Source: an uncultured Campylobacter sp. (lineage in GTDB: Bacteria; Campylobacterota; Campylobacteria; Campylobacterales; Campylobacteraceae). Taken from it: a DNA stretch of 10,021 nucleotides. The notes beneath the pieces are model-generated. The model searched no databases and was not told the DNA's origin. It worked only from the letters and a program-made list of their open reading frames with translations. The DNA lies in contig NZ_CALIMW010000170.1 in NCBI RefSeq assembly GCF_938045405.1, positions 1 through 10,021 on the forward strand, given 5' to 3'. The translations under genes and the position numbers were made by a program. Positions within the stretch are counted from its first letter, which is position 1. The number at the start of each line of letters is the position of its first letter. Shown piece by piece: positions 1 through 6,585 of this stretch.

Positions 1-1263
1 AACCACATCCCATATCCGATCTTCATGGATAAAAAAGAATACGTTCCTGCGCAAAAAGAGGGCGAGCAGGGACATAGCGAGGTTAAAAACGTCCAGATTA
101 ATCGCGCGAGCGCGCTTTGGCAGCTGCCGAAAAGCAGCCTAAAACCGAGCGATTACAATGAATTTTACAAGCAGATCAGCCACGACAGCGGCGATCCGCT
201 GTTTTATATCCATACCAAGGCCGAGGGCACGCACGAATACACGACGCTTTTTTACGTGCCGAGCAGCGAGCCCTTCGATCTATACCGCGTCGATTATCAA
301 AGCGGCGTTAAGCTCTACGTCAAGCGCGTTTTCATCACCGATGACGCCAAAGAGCTGCTGCCTAGCTACCTGCGCTTCGTACGCGGCATAATGGACGTAG
401 AGGATCTGCCGCTAAACGTAAGCCGCGAAATTTTACAAGAAAATCGAATTCTAGCCTATGTCCGAGAACAGAGCGTCAAAAAAATTCTATCCGAGCTAGA
501 AAAGCTTTTGCAAAGCGATCGCGAAAAATACATAAAATTTTACGAATTATTCGGCAAGGTTTTGAAAGAGGGACTTTACGGCTTCGGCGTAAACAAAGAG
601 GAAATTTTAAAGCTTTGTCTTTTCAAATCAAACCTGCGAGACGGGCTCATCACGCTTAGCGAGTATAAGGAAAAAATGGGCGCGGAGCAAAAAGAGATCT
701 ATTATATCGCGGGAAACAGCGCCGCGATGCTTAAAAGCTCGCCTCTGATCGAGAAATTTAACGCCGAAGGAACGGAGGTGTTGCTCTGCGACGATGAGAT
801 CGATACGATCGTGATGCCTGGCGTTTTTGAGTTTGATAAGACGCCGGTTAAAAATGCGACTTCGATCAAGCAGGAAGCTGCGAGCGACGACGCCGCGACG
901 CCGCAAGCCAAAGAGATCGCCGCAAAGATCAAAGAAATTTTAGGCGAACGCGTCAAGGACGTTAAAATTTCATCGCGTCTAAGCGGCTCGCTTTCCTGCC
1001 TTGTTTTTGACGAGAACGATCCCGATTTTGCGACGCAGCAGCTACTTAAGCAGATGGGAGGCCGCAATTTGCCGCCTGTAAAGCCGATTTTGGAGATCAA
1101 TGCAGATCACGAGATCATCAAAAAGCTGCAGACCGATAAACTGATGCTGCCGCAAGTGTCTGAAATAATCTACGATCTGGCGCGCCTTAGCGAGGGGCAG
1201 GAGCTGGAAAATCCGAGCGAGTTTATCAAAAACGTAAACGAGCTGATCGTAAAGGCTCTGTAA
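1..1263 (+). CDS. htpG: HtpG (Hsp90-family chaperone), 5'-truncated by window edge
   Basis: ATP-dependent cytosolic chaperone that acts as a homodimer on client proteins. The frame is open from base 1, beginning N-H-I-P-Y-P-I-F, so the Met at base 25 is internal and the real start lies upstream. About 420 residues are present. By comparison with the ~624-residue E. coli protein, the missing part is the N-terminal GHKL ATPase domain, and what remains is the middle domain and the C-terminal dimerisation domain. Recognisable Hsp90 signatures include ALW near the start, LKLYVKRVFI-type text (here VKLYVKRVFITDDA), LPSYLRFVRGIMD, DLPLNVSREILQ with the middle-domain arginine that contacts ATP phosphate, and the GERVKDV segment of the C-domain. 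The protein ends at a TAA at 1261-1263. No frameshift is seen. An imperfect hairpin about 115 bp downstream is the likely end of the transcript. The identification is secure; the missing N-terminus cannot be assessed. Confidence 0.97.
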   Translation, partial: NHIPYPIFMDKKEYVPAQKEGEQGHSEVKNVQINRASALWQLPKSSLKPSDYNEFYKQISHDSGDPLFYIHTKAEGTHEYTTLFYVPSSEPFDLYRVDYQSGVKLYVKRVFITDDAKELLPSYLRFVRGIMDVEDLPLNVSREILQENRILAYVREQSVKKILSELEKLLQSDREKYIKFYELFGKVLKEGLYGFGVNKEEILKLCLFKSNLRDGLITLSEYKEKMGAEQKEIYYIAGNSAAMLKSSPLIEKFNAEGTEVLLCDDEIDTIVMPGVFEFDKTPVKNATSIKQEAASDDAATPQAKEIAAKIKEILGERVKDVKISSRLSGSLSCLVFDENDPDFATQQLLKQMGGRNLPPVKPILEINADHEIIKKLQTDKLMLPQVSEIIYDLARLSEGQELENPSEFIKNVNELIVKAL

Positions 1264-1379
1264 ATTATCTAAATTTAGAGCTTCGATCCGCTAGCAAAAT
1301 TCCGCGCGGCTGCATAGGCTGTATAAATCTATGGAGTCGCGCTTTAAATTTAAAAAGAAATTTTAGCTCGCAAGCTTCA

Positions 1380-1415
1380 CCGCGCTTTCTAAATTTTAAA
1401 ATTTAAAAGCGGCGG
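1380..1415 (+). terminator. Imperfect hairpin, possible htpG terminator
   Basis: The left arm (CCGC, GCTTT, TAAATTT from 1380) pairs with the right arm (AAATTTA, AAAGC, GCGG ending 1415), with one bulged C on each side. The centre is AT-only and a short T-containing tract (AATTTT) follows. It lies about 117 bp after the htpG stop. It is weaker than a textbook intrinsic terminator, so it could equally be a chance product of the AAATTTTA-rich spacer. Confidence 0.35.
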
Positions 1416-1659
1416 AATTTTCACTCTTTAATTTCGGTAAAATTTTATTTGGCGGCTCGGTTTGGCGTTTTGAAAATTTTGAAATTTTGATCGCTTTTAT
1501 CCGCGAGCCGAGGTTGGAGCGAGAGCCGAAAATATTCGTCAAATCGTAAAATCATAAATCGGGGGATAAATTTCACTATTCATTAATTTAATCTTTACAA
1601 AGTTGCGTAATTTGATTTTAAATTTCCCCCTTTTTATCGCAAACGGCGAGATTGTTTGA

Positions 1660-1703
1660 TATAATTCATTTTATAAATATTTGTAAATCTTTATGAAAGG
1701 AGA
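1660..1703 (+). promoter_or_regulatory. Porin promoter -10 box and ribosome-binding site
   Basis: A perfect TATAAT lies at 1660-1665 (text TTTGATATAAT). No convincing -35 box stands 17 bp upstream, which is normal for Campylobacter sigma-70 promoters; the upstream region is T-rich instead. Transcription would start near 1672. AAAGGAGA at 1696-1703 is a near-ideal Shine-Dalgarno sequence six bases before the ATG at 1710, and it fixes that start. Confidence 0.75.
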
Positions 1704-1709
1704 TTTCGA

Positions 1710-3101
1710 ATGAAACTCATCAAACTAAGTTTAGCTGCTGCGGTTTGCGCATGCGCTGTATCCTCGCTAAGCGCGGCAGATAGCGTAGCCGATGCGATCA
1801 CTAACGGTAAGCTTGGCGGAACGGTAAAGACCACTTACGCCAATAAAACCGTAGACAATAGAGGCGAAGCCGCTACGGGCGATAACGACTACGAGGCATT
1901 CGGCGTGGGTCTTGAGCTCGGATACGTTACCGATCCTCTTTACGGCTTTAGAATAGGGCTTACCGGGCAAGGCTGGTTGATGCCGTATCACGTAGGCTCA
2001 AGCAATAAGACCGCCTACGATAAGGAGTGGTATACTAAAGGCGCGGTATTATCGGAATTATACCTAGGATACGGCATAGGAAATAACGATATAAAGGCGG
2101 GTAGACAATATGTCGTTACTCCGCTCGTTGCTGGCAACTATACAAGGGCGTTTAAAGAGGCTTTCGAGGGCGTAGCGATATCCAATAAAGATATCCCCGA
2201 TACTACATTGTGGGGCGGATGGTTTTATAAATTCCAAGGAAGGAGCAAAACCGCTATGGGTGCTCCGGCAGGCGAAGGAAAGGCTCCTTTATTTAAAGAT
2301 AGAGTGATTCTGGGTAATATGACCGGTCCGGTCGCCGTAAAATTTGAAAATATCTTCTCCGCATACGTTCAAAATAAATCCTTGCCTTATACTACTTTAA
2401 CTGGCGCTTACGCAGCGGTAACGGACGTTAAACCGGCTAACGCATTAAAAGACGGCGACATTAGCCTGTATCTTGCCGAGGCAAATGTAAAAGTGCCCGT
2501 AGGCGAGATTTTAAAGCTGGGATTTGATCTTAACTACAAAGGCTCGCGCGTGGACGGAGGGCTGGAGCCAAGAAGGCTTGACGGCGATATGTTCGGCGCA
2601 AGAGTCTCGGTTAGCGAGTTTTTCGGATTCGGTCTATCGTATGCCTATACGACCGTTAGCGATGATGATGCCGTTATTTTAGGCGTCGGCAACGGCCCGG
2701 GATCATACACCGCGCTGCCTATTAGAGGTCCGTTCGTCTTCACGGGATATGCGGGTATGGATACGCACAAAATCGTGCTTGATTATAACTTCGGCGCTAT
2801 CGGCTTGGACGGCTTCAAAACCGCGCTACACTACGTAAAAGGCGATCAAGACAGAGTAGGCGGCACGAATAATATCAATGCTAGCGGGGCTGCGGGCCAA
2901 AAGGTCGGCACCAGCATGGACGTAGAGGGCTGGGCGGTAACGGCAAACTACGCTCCTAAGGCCGTTAAGGGGCTAAGCTTGGGCGTAACCTACACTGCGC
3001 TTGAGAGAAGCGACCACTACGCTAGCGGCGCAAATAGAAAGTTCGACGAGAACGAGATATGGTTGCAAGCTGCGTATAAATTTGATCTAAGCGGCAACTA
3101 A
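1710..3101 (+). CDS. OprD-like outer-membrane porin (Campylobacter major porin type)
   Basis: Predicted outer-membrane beta-barrel channel for small solutes. Residues 1-22 form a Sec signal peptide with KLIK at the start, an Ala-rich core and a likely cleavage after SLSA, before ADSVADA. The mature ~441 residues show the alternating aromatic/glycine pattern of barrel strands (for example FRIGLTGQGWLMPYH, LYLGYGIGNNDIKAGRQYV). The segment ELYLGYGIG..IKAGRQYV..PL is typical of OprD/Opr-type porins of Campylobacterota. The last residues (AAYKFDLSGN) have the final Phe a few positions before the end rather than as the last residue. Arginine is coded mostly by AGA/AGG, unlike the CGC-rich neighbours, which suggests codon selection in a highly expressed gene. 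It is flanked by its own promoter and terminator, so it is monocistronic. Which solute it passes cannot be told from the sequence; OprD family is an inference from overall pattern. Confidence 0.85.
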   Translation: MKLIKLSLAAAVCACAVSSLSAADSVADAITNGKLGGTVKTTYANKTVDNRGEAATGDNDYEAFGVGLELGYVTDPLYGFRIGLTGQGWLMPYHVGSSNKTAYDKEWYTKGAVLSELYLGYGIGNNDIKAGRQYVVTPLVAGNYTRAFKEAFEGVAISNKDIPDTTLWGGWFYKFQGRSKTAMGAPAGEGKAPLFKDRVILGNMTGPVAVKFENIFSAYVQNKSLPYTTLTGAYAAVTDVKPANALKDGDISLYLAEANVKVPVGEILKLGFDLNYKGSRVDGGLEPRRLDGDMFGARVSVSEFFGFGLSYAYTTVSDDDAVILGVGNGPGSYTALPIRGPFVFTGYAGMDTHKIVLDYNFGAIGLDGFKTALHYVKGDQDRVGGTNNINASGAAGQKVGTSMDVEGWAVTANYAPKAVKGLSLGVTYTALERSDHYASGANRKFDENEIWLQAAYKFDLSGN

Positions 3102-3107
3102 AGCTTT

Positions 3108-3131
3108 AAAGAGCGGAGTTTTCCGCTCTTT
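3108..3131 (+). terminator. Rho-independent terminator of the porin gene
   Basis: A perfect 10-bp stem, AAAGAGCGGA with TCCGCTCTTT, encloses a GTTT loop. The last stem bases plus the following CTT give a short T-rich tail. It begins seven bases after the porin stop codon. The A-run on the left arm would also let it act for transcripts coming from the right. Confidence 0.85.
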
Positions 3132-3210
3132 CTTATCCGTATTATTCTGCCTCATATATGACGCAAAAAAGGGCGTTTGAACCCGAAAAATTTACTCTTT
3201 CTCATCTGCA

Positions 3211-3236
3211 TTATCAAGCGGGCTCGCGCTTGATAA
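3211..3236. repeat. Perfect 10-bp inverted repeat (stem-loop)
   Basis: TTATCAAGCG at 3211-3220 pairs exactly with CGCTTGATAA at 3227-3236 around a GGCTCG loop. No T-run follows on either strand, so it is not a standard intrinsic terminator. It may be a back-up transcription stop between convergent genes, a processing site or a protein-binding palindrome. Confidence 0.6.
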
Positions 3237-3503
3237 ATGTTTCATCCAAACTCCGCAAATTTAACATAACTCTTAAATTTAACAAAACAAAGGCGAAATT
3301 TAGACGATAAATTTAAATGATAGATTCAGCGAAACTTAGAGAGACAGAATTTTAAATTTGCCGATCCGCTCCGCTAAATTTTAAAATTCCAAAACCTCGA
3401 TATTAAATTTAACGTAGCTATTTAATCTAGTAAAATTTCAGCAGCATTTCGTAGAATAAGCGCACTGTATATCTGACATCGGCAAACTGATGTTTGTCTT
3501 TAA

Positions 3504-3690
3504 GCCCTTAATATAGCAGGCATTGACTGTGCCCTAGTATACGGCGCTAATATCAAAAAAAGCGATGATTTTTGCACGGCTTCTTTCGATGAAATTTTAA
3601 ATTTGGATAAATTTTAAAGCTCATCCGAAAGCGAAAAAAGATGGGAAAGGATAAAATTTTACTTGTCAGATCAAGCGAATAAAAGCGAGT
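3504..3690 (+). pseudogene. Possible decayed reading frame, unidentified
   Basis: Bases 3504-3614 read without a start codon as a protein-like stretch that includes IAGIDCALVYGANIKK and FCTASFDEILNLDKF, then a TAA at 3615-3617. The same frame continues as protein-like text (SSSESEKRWERIKFYLSDQ) to about 3690. No ribosome site or start is present. The composition is more protein-like than the surrounding AAATTTAA-rich spacer, suggesting the tail of a gene interrupted by a stop and missing its front. I do not recognise the family. It may also be chance, as the stretch is short. Confidence 0.25.
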
Positions 3691-3719
3691 TAAATTTAAC
3701 TTCGCTAAATTTAACTCGC
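3681..3719 (-). terminator. Rho-independent terminator of the fcc-like operon
   Basis: A perfect 14-bp stem, GCGAGTTAAATTTA at 3685-3698 with its complement at 3706-3719, encloses a 7-base loop. Read on the minus strand the stem is followed by TTTTATTC (3684 downwards), the U-rich tail needed for intrinsic termination. It lies about 96 bp past the stop of the last operon gene (3815). There is no T-run on the plus strand, so it is oriented for the minus-strand operon. Confidence 0.75.
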
Positions 3720-3814
3720 CGCGGATCAAATCGAAGCCCAGAATTTGAGCTTTAATTTAACCCGCGGCGGAATGTGAATTGAAGCGTGGATTGAACGCTT
3801 ATAATCCCAAGGCG

Positions 3815-4486
3815 TTATTTCTTCGCGCTAGAAGCGTCTATAAAGGCCTGCTCTTCGGCGCTCGGTTTATACTCGTCGCCGAAAAATCCCTTCTTCGCCT
3901 TGATCTTTTCCTCCATCATCTTCTTTTCGTAAATTTTATACGTCGGTCGCCAGTACTCTAGGTAGTTGCGAAGCCCGATGCCGTGGCCCGCGCTTACGTG
4001 GCAGCTCGCGCATTTGAGTTCTCGCTCGGTGCCTAAGAGCTTTTTGTAGTGCGCGTGCATGCGCTGCGCTTGCTCGGAGGTGATCTTGCTGTCGATCACG
4101 GTGGCGTGGCAGCTCGTGCAGCCGTTATCAAACACATAGTGCTCGCGGTTTTTGCGCCTTGCGCTCCAGTCGTATTTTTCAGGCTCGTCAAAGAAGTGCG
4201 AGTAGCCCTCCAACACGCCGTTTTTGGCCTTTTGATAGACGTATTTTACGATATTGTCGTGCGGTAGGTGGCAATCGACGCATTTGGCTTTGACGCCCGT
4301 TTTGCCCTTGCCCGAGTGGACGTCGTCTTGATAGGCGATCACCATCGGATCCATCTCGTGGCAGACGTCGCAAAATTTATCGGTGCTTGTTTTCTCAAGC
4401 GCGTAATGCACCGGCACGACGACGAAAAACCCTATAATACCGCTTATTAAGATGATAAGCGCTAGTAATTTTTTAGAAATTCTCAT
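3815..4486 (-). CDS. fccC: NapC/NrfH-type membrane tetrahaem cytochrome c (FccC-like quinol dehydrogenase)
   Basis: A 223-residue membrane-anchored cytochrome expected to oxidise menaquinol and pass electrons to the periplasmic FccB/FccA-like proteins. Residues 7-25 form one transmembrane anchor after RISKK. Four CxxCH haem sites follow at 39-43, 69-73, 123-127 and 159-163. The first reads CDVCHEM, the CxxCHxM pattern of the NapC/NrfH family, in which the methionine serves the first haem. Further histidines (H57, H76, H116, H144, H146, H168) could be distal ligands. The C-terminal tail (~175-223) is Lys/Glu-rich. The ATG at 4486 was chosen because it starts directly at the anchor and overlaps the upstream stop in an ATGA (4483-4486), implying translational coupling; the upstream in-frame Met codons add an implausible leader. 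Gene order and family match fccC of Wolinella succinogenes; nrfH-type or a general NapC are the alternatives. Confidence 0.88.
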   Translation of the reverse strand: MRISKKLLALIILISGIIGFFVVVPVHYALEKTSTDKFCDVCHEMDPMVIAYQDDVHSGKGKTGVKAKCVDCHLPHDNIVKYVYQKAKNGVLEGYSHFFDEPEKYDWSARRKNREHYVFDNGCTSCHATVIDSKITSEQAQRMHAHYKKLLGTERELKCASCHVSAGHGIGLRNYLEYWRPTYKIYEKKMMEEKIKAKKGFFGDEYKPSAEEQAFIDASSAKK

Positions 4487-4914
4487 GGTGTCACCCCCAT
4501 CCATTGCGGCACTTCGTGCTCGTGGCATTCGGTACACATATTCGTAGATGCCTTGTGCTCGTTGTGGCATTCGTCGCAGTATAGCGTAGGACCGTCGTGG
4601 ACGGAGTTGTGCGGATTGGCCTTGAGTGTATCCATAAATTTAAGCCTCAAAGCGAGCTGCTTTTTGTCGCCGTGGCAGCTGATACAGCCCTTGTCGCCGA
4701 TGCTTTTAAATTTAGACGGATCGCTTCCTTGATTTATGTGGCAATCGACGCAGTCAAACGACAAATACTCGTGATGAGGTTTGATTTTGTATTTTGCCCG
4801 AAGCTCATCTGAAACGACTATGTTCGTGGCGTTGGCGTCGTTAGAGGGCGGCGCGCCGAACAAAGTCGCGATGATACAGCACAGAAACAATGCTGTAAAA
4901 CTGATTTTTTTCAT
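4483..4914 (-). CDS. fccB: Periplasmic tetrahaem cytochrome c (FccB-like electron carrier)
   Basis: A 143-residue small exported multihaem cytochrome. A signal peptide covers residues 1-21 (MKKISFTALFL core, cleavage likely near LFGA before PPSND). Four CxxCH motifs lie at 55-59, 77-81, 113-117 and 127-131. Spare histidines (H47, H48, H102, H106, H120) suit bis-His ligation of a cytochrome c3-like tetrahaem domain, the same kind of domain that is fused to the N-terminus of Shewanella flavocytochrome c3. Here it is a separate polypeptide. The ATG at 4914 was preferred over the in-frame ATG at 4965 because it gives a proper signal peptide and is preceded by AAAGGTTGCAA as ribosome site. The gene follows the flavoprotein after 80 bp and overlaps the next gene by four bases. 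Expected role: shuttle between FccC-like membrane protein and the FAD subunit. Confidence 0.88.
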   Translation of the reverse strand: MKKISFTALFLCCIIATLFGAPPSNDANATNIVVSDELRAKYKIKPHHEYLSFDCVDCHINQGSDPSKFKSIGDKGCISCHGDKKQLALRLKFMDTLKANPHNSVHDGPTLYCDECHNEHKASTNMCTECHEHEVPQWMGVTP

Positions 4915-4935
4915 TTGCAACCTTTTAGAAAACTG

Positions 4936-4967
4936 CCTTGCCAGCTCGCTTTCGCTACCCAGCAAGG
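4936..4967 (-). repeat. Small inverted repeat between fccA and fccB
   Basis: CCTTGC at 4936-4941 pairs with GCAAGG at 4962-4967, and outer AAAA and TTTT tracts (4929-4932, 4968-4971) could extend the pairing past a short mismatch. It sits in the 80-bp intercistronic spacer. It may limit read-through or protect the fccA message, but the stem is short. Confidence 0.3.
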
Positions 4968-4994
4968 TTTTAAAGAGCTTGCGCTCAGACCTAG

Positions 4995-6536
4995 CTAAGC
5001 AATCTGCTCACCCGCGATCATTCCGAAAACTATGCAGTCTGTGATCGCTACGGTACCTAAGCGGCTAGCGCCGTGAGTTCCGCCGGTGATCTCGCCCGCA
5101 GCCCAAAGGCCCGGGATCGGCTTATTGGTTTTAGAGGATAGAACCTCTGCCTTTTCGTTGATCTTTAGACCGCCCATCGTGTGGTGAGGCTTCGGCGATA
5201 GGCGGATGACGTAGAAAGGCCCCGCTTCGTTGATCTCGCTAAGTGCGCTTTCTTGTTTGCCAAACTCATCTTTTTTGGCTTTAACGCCTTCGTTGTATTT
5301 TTTGACGCTCTGCTTTAGCGCGTCCGCAGGCACGCCGTATTTGCTAGCGATCTCATCTAGGCTTGCGCATTCGCCTACTAGCTTGCCGCTTGCCATGCCC
5401 TTGGAAATCACCTCTTCGCTTAGGTCTTTAAACGCCATTTTGGTGTCGGCGAAGGTTATCGGATAGGCTTTGGGATCTTCGCGTAAAATTTTAAACTCCG
5501 CGTCCGCGCGGGTCTTGCGGTCTGCAAGCTCGTTCATAAAGCGCTTGCCGTTGCGTACATCCACGGCGATACCGTATTTAAAGGTGCCTTGCTGAGTTAG
5601 GATCGGAGCGGTACCGAAGCCCTTCTCATCAGGGCTCGCCCACGGACCGAACTGGATCCAATCGACCTGCACCGGATACGCACCGATCTCAAAGGCTTTT
5701 AGCAGCACGCCCGCGGTAGCTCCTGCGTGATTTGTGCTATCGACGTCGTCAGGAATGCGCGGATCTTGAAGCTTGCGGAAAATTTTATCGCGGCAAAATC
5801 CGCCCGCGGCGAGCACTACGCCTTTTTTGGCTTTGAGCGTCTTTTTTGTACCGCTCGTGTTTTCAAGATCGTCGCTGTAGAGATTTGGATCAAATTTATA
5901 CTCCTCGCGGATCACGACGCCCGCTACGCGATCTCCGTCCATTACGAAATCGTCAAATTTCGCGCGGCGGCGAAGCTCGCAGCCCTTATCTTTTAGCGCT
6001 TCAAATTTTTCAAGCATCGGCTGGATGTAGCCCGAGCCGCTATCATTTGTAGTTAACATCGAGCGTGCGACGCTGTGTCCGCCGAAGTGCGCGCAGTGAT
6101 CCATCTTAAATTGCACGCCGTTATCTACGAGGAATTTAAACGCGTCTAAGCCGCGATCGGCTAAGGTGCTTAAAAGCTCGGGGTGGTTGATGCCAAGTCC
6201 TGCTTTGAGGCAGTCGTTCATAAATAGCTCTTTGCTGTCTTTGATGCCCGTTTTTTCCTGCACGGGGTTCATCGGCACGCTCATACCGCCGCCGTTGATG
6301 ACGGAGTTTCCGCCGATACGACCCATCTTTTCTAAAATCAAGACTTTGTTGCCTTTCTCGGCTGCTTTTAAGCCCGCCGCAAGCCCCGCAAAGCCGCTAC
6401 CGATGATGATTATATCCCACTCCTCGTCAAATTTGACGTCCTTTGCGTCCACAGCACTTGCTTGCGCATTCACCGCGCTAAGTGCGAGTGCACCGGCTCC
6501 TACCATACCCATTTTCAGTATGTCGCGTCTCTGCAT
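4995..6536 (-). CDS. fccA: Tat-exported FAD-dependent fumarate-reductase-like flavoprotein (FccA-like)
   Basis: Periplasmic FAD enzyme that should reduce the C=C bond of an unsaturated carboxylic acid as terminal electron acceptor. Of its 513 residues, 1-28 form a twin-arginine signal (QRRDILKMG, then an Ala-rich core), as expected for a cofactor-loaded protein. The FAD Rossmann motif IIGSGFAGLAAG lies near 45-55, with EK at 69-70 and GGNSVINGG at 75-83. The capping-domain region includes NGKRFMNELADR. Matched by eye to Shewanella flavocytochrome c3, R340 corresponds to the proton-donor Arg402, HHTMGG at 451-456 holds the His504 equivalent, and R492 in GASRLGT the Arg544 equivalent. The counterparts of His365, Glu378 and Arg381 look replaced (G297 in IQFGPW, Q315, and no clear Arg). 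There are no haem motifs; the haems are on the two downstream genes, as in Wolinella fccABC. The ATG has AAAGGGG eight bases upstream. The family is certain; the substrate (fumarate, methacrylate, cinnamate, urocanate or other) is not. Confidence 0.88.
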   Translation of the reverse strand: MQRRDILKMGMVGAGALALSAVNAQASAVDAKDVKFDEEWDIIIIGSGFAGLAAGLKAAEKGNKVLILEKMGRIGGNSVINGGGMSVPMNPVQEKTGIKDSKELFMNDCLKAGLGINHPELLSTLADRGLDAFKFLVDNGVQFKMDHCAHFGGHSVARSMLTTNDSGSGYIQPMLEKFEALKDKGCELRRRAKFDDFVMDGDRVAGVVIREEYKFDPNLYSDDLENTSGTKKTLKAKKGVVLAAGGFCRDKIFRKLQDPRIPDDVDSTNHAGATAGVLLKAFEIGAYPVQVDWIQFGPWASPDEKGFGTAPILTQQGTFKYGIAVDVRNGKRFMNELADRKTRADAEFKILREDPKAYPITFADTKMAFKDLSEEVISKGMASGKLVGECASLDEIASKYGVPADALKQSVKKYNEGVKAKKDEFGKQESALSEINEAGPFYVIRLSPKPHHTMGGLKINEKAEVLSSKTNKPIPGLWAAGEITGGTHGASRLGTVAITDCIVFGMIAGEQIA

Positions 6537-6561
6537 ATTTGCCCCTTTACTTAGAGATTTT

Positions 6562-6578
6562 TTAATCTTAAAGATTAA
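6562..6578. promoter_or_regulatory. 17-bp perfect palindrome, candidate LysR operator
   Basis: TTAATCTTAAAGATTAA has 8-bp arms around a single A. Further AATCTT/AGATT half-sites flank it at 6555-6559 and 6597-6602, the latter between the fccA -10 and -35 boxes. The palindrome lies at or just after the predicted fccA start point. It is the clearest dyad in the 140-bp divergent region. It does not fit the T-N11-A LysR core exactly, so its assignment to this regulator is inference. Confidence 0.45.
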
Positions 6579-6585
6579 TGTCGTA

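Larger units (their letters stand above)
1264..1709. other. Intergenic gap htpG-porin, AT-rich, no gene seen
   Basis: No reading frame with a credible start and ribosome site is visible. The stretch holds a 10-bp palindrome CTAAATTTAG just after htpG (1270-1279), the imperfect hairpin at 1380-1415, many AAATTTTA words, and the porin promoter at its right end. The text AAATTTTAGCTCGC at 1358-1371 closely resembles the start of the 27-bp repeat unit found at 7778-7890. The word GCTGCATAGG at 1309-1318 recurs at 7653-7662. Confidence 0.6.
3102..3814. other. 713-bp convergent intergenic gap with hairpins
   Basis: The gap lies between the 3' ends of the porin (plus) and fccC-like (minus) genes. 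It holds the porin terminator (3108-3131), a perfect 10-bp stem-loop at 3211-3236, a run of AAATTTAA-type words (3250-3430), a possible decayed reading frame (3504-3690), the operon terminator (3681-3719), an inverted repeat CGCCGCGG/CCGCGGCG (3717-3724 and 3762-3769), and a 6-bp-stem hairpin AAGCGT/ACGCTT (3782-3800) right beside the fccC stop. No intact gene was found in it. Confidence 0.6.

Noticed and set aside
1561..1565. Homopolymer G tract as a phase-variation switch
   Set aside because: Runs of G or C reach only five bases and none lies in a reading frame or within the promoter spacing.
3779..3961. Plus-strand 60-codon frame at the end of the operon
   Set aside because: It is mostly antisense to the membrane cytochrome gene, starts at TTG and has no ribosome site.
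4487..4570. Longer N-terminus for the membrane cytochrome (start at 4570)
   Set aside because: It would overlap the previous gene by 88 bases and put a charged leader in front of the membrane anchor.
4915..4965. Longer N-terminus for the small cytochrome (start at 4965)
   Set aside because: The extra 17 residues would hide the signal peptide, and the ATG at 4914 has its own ribosome site.
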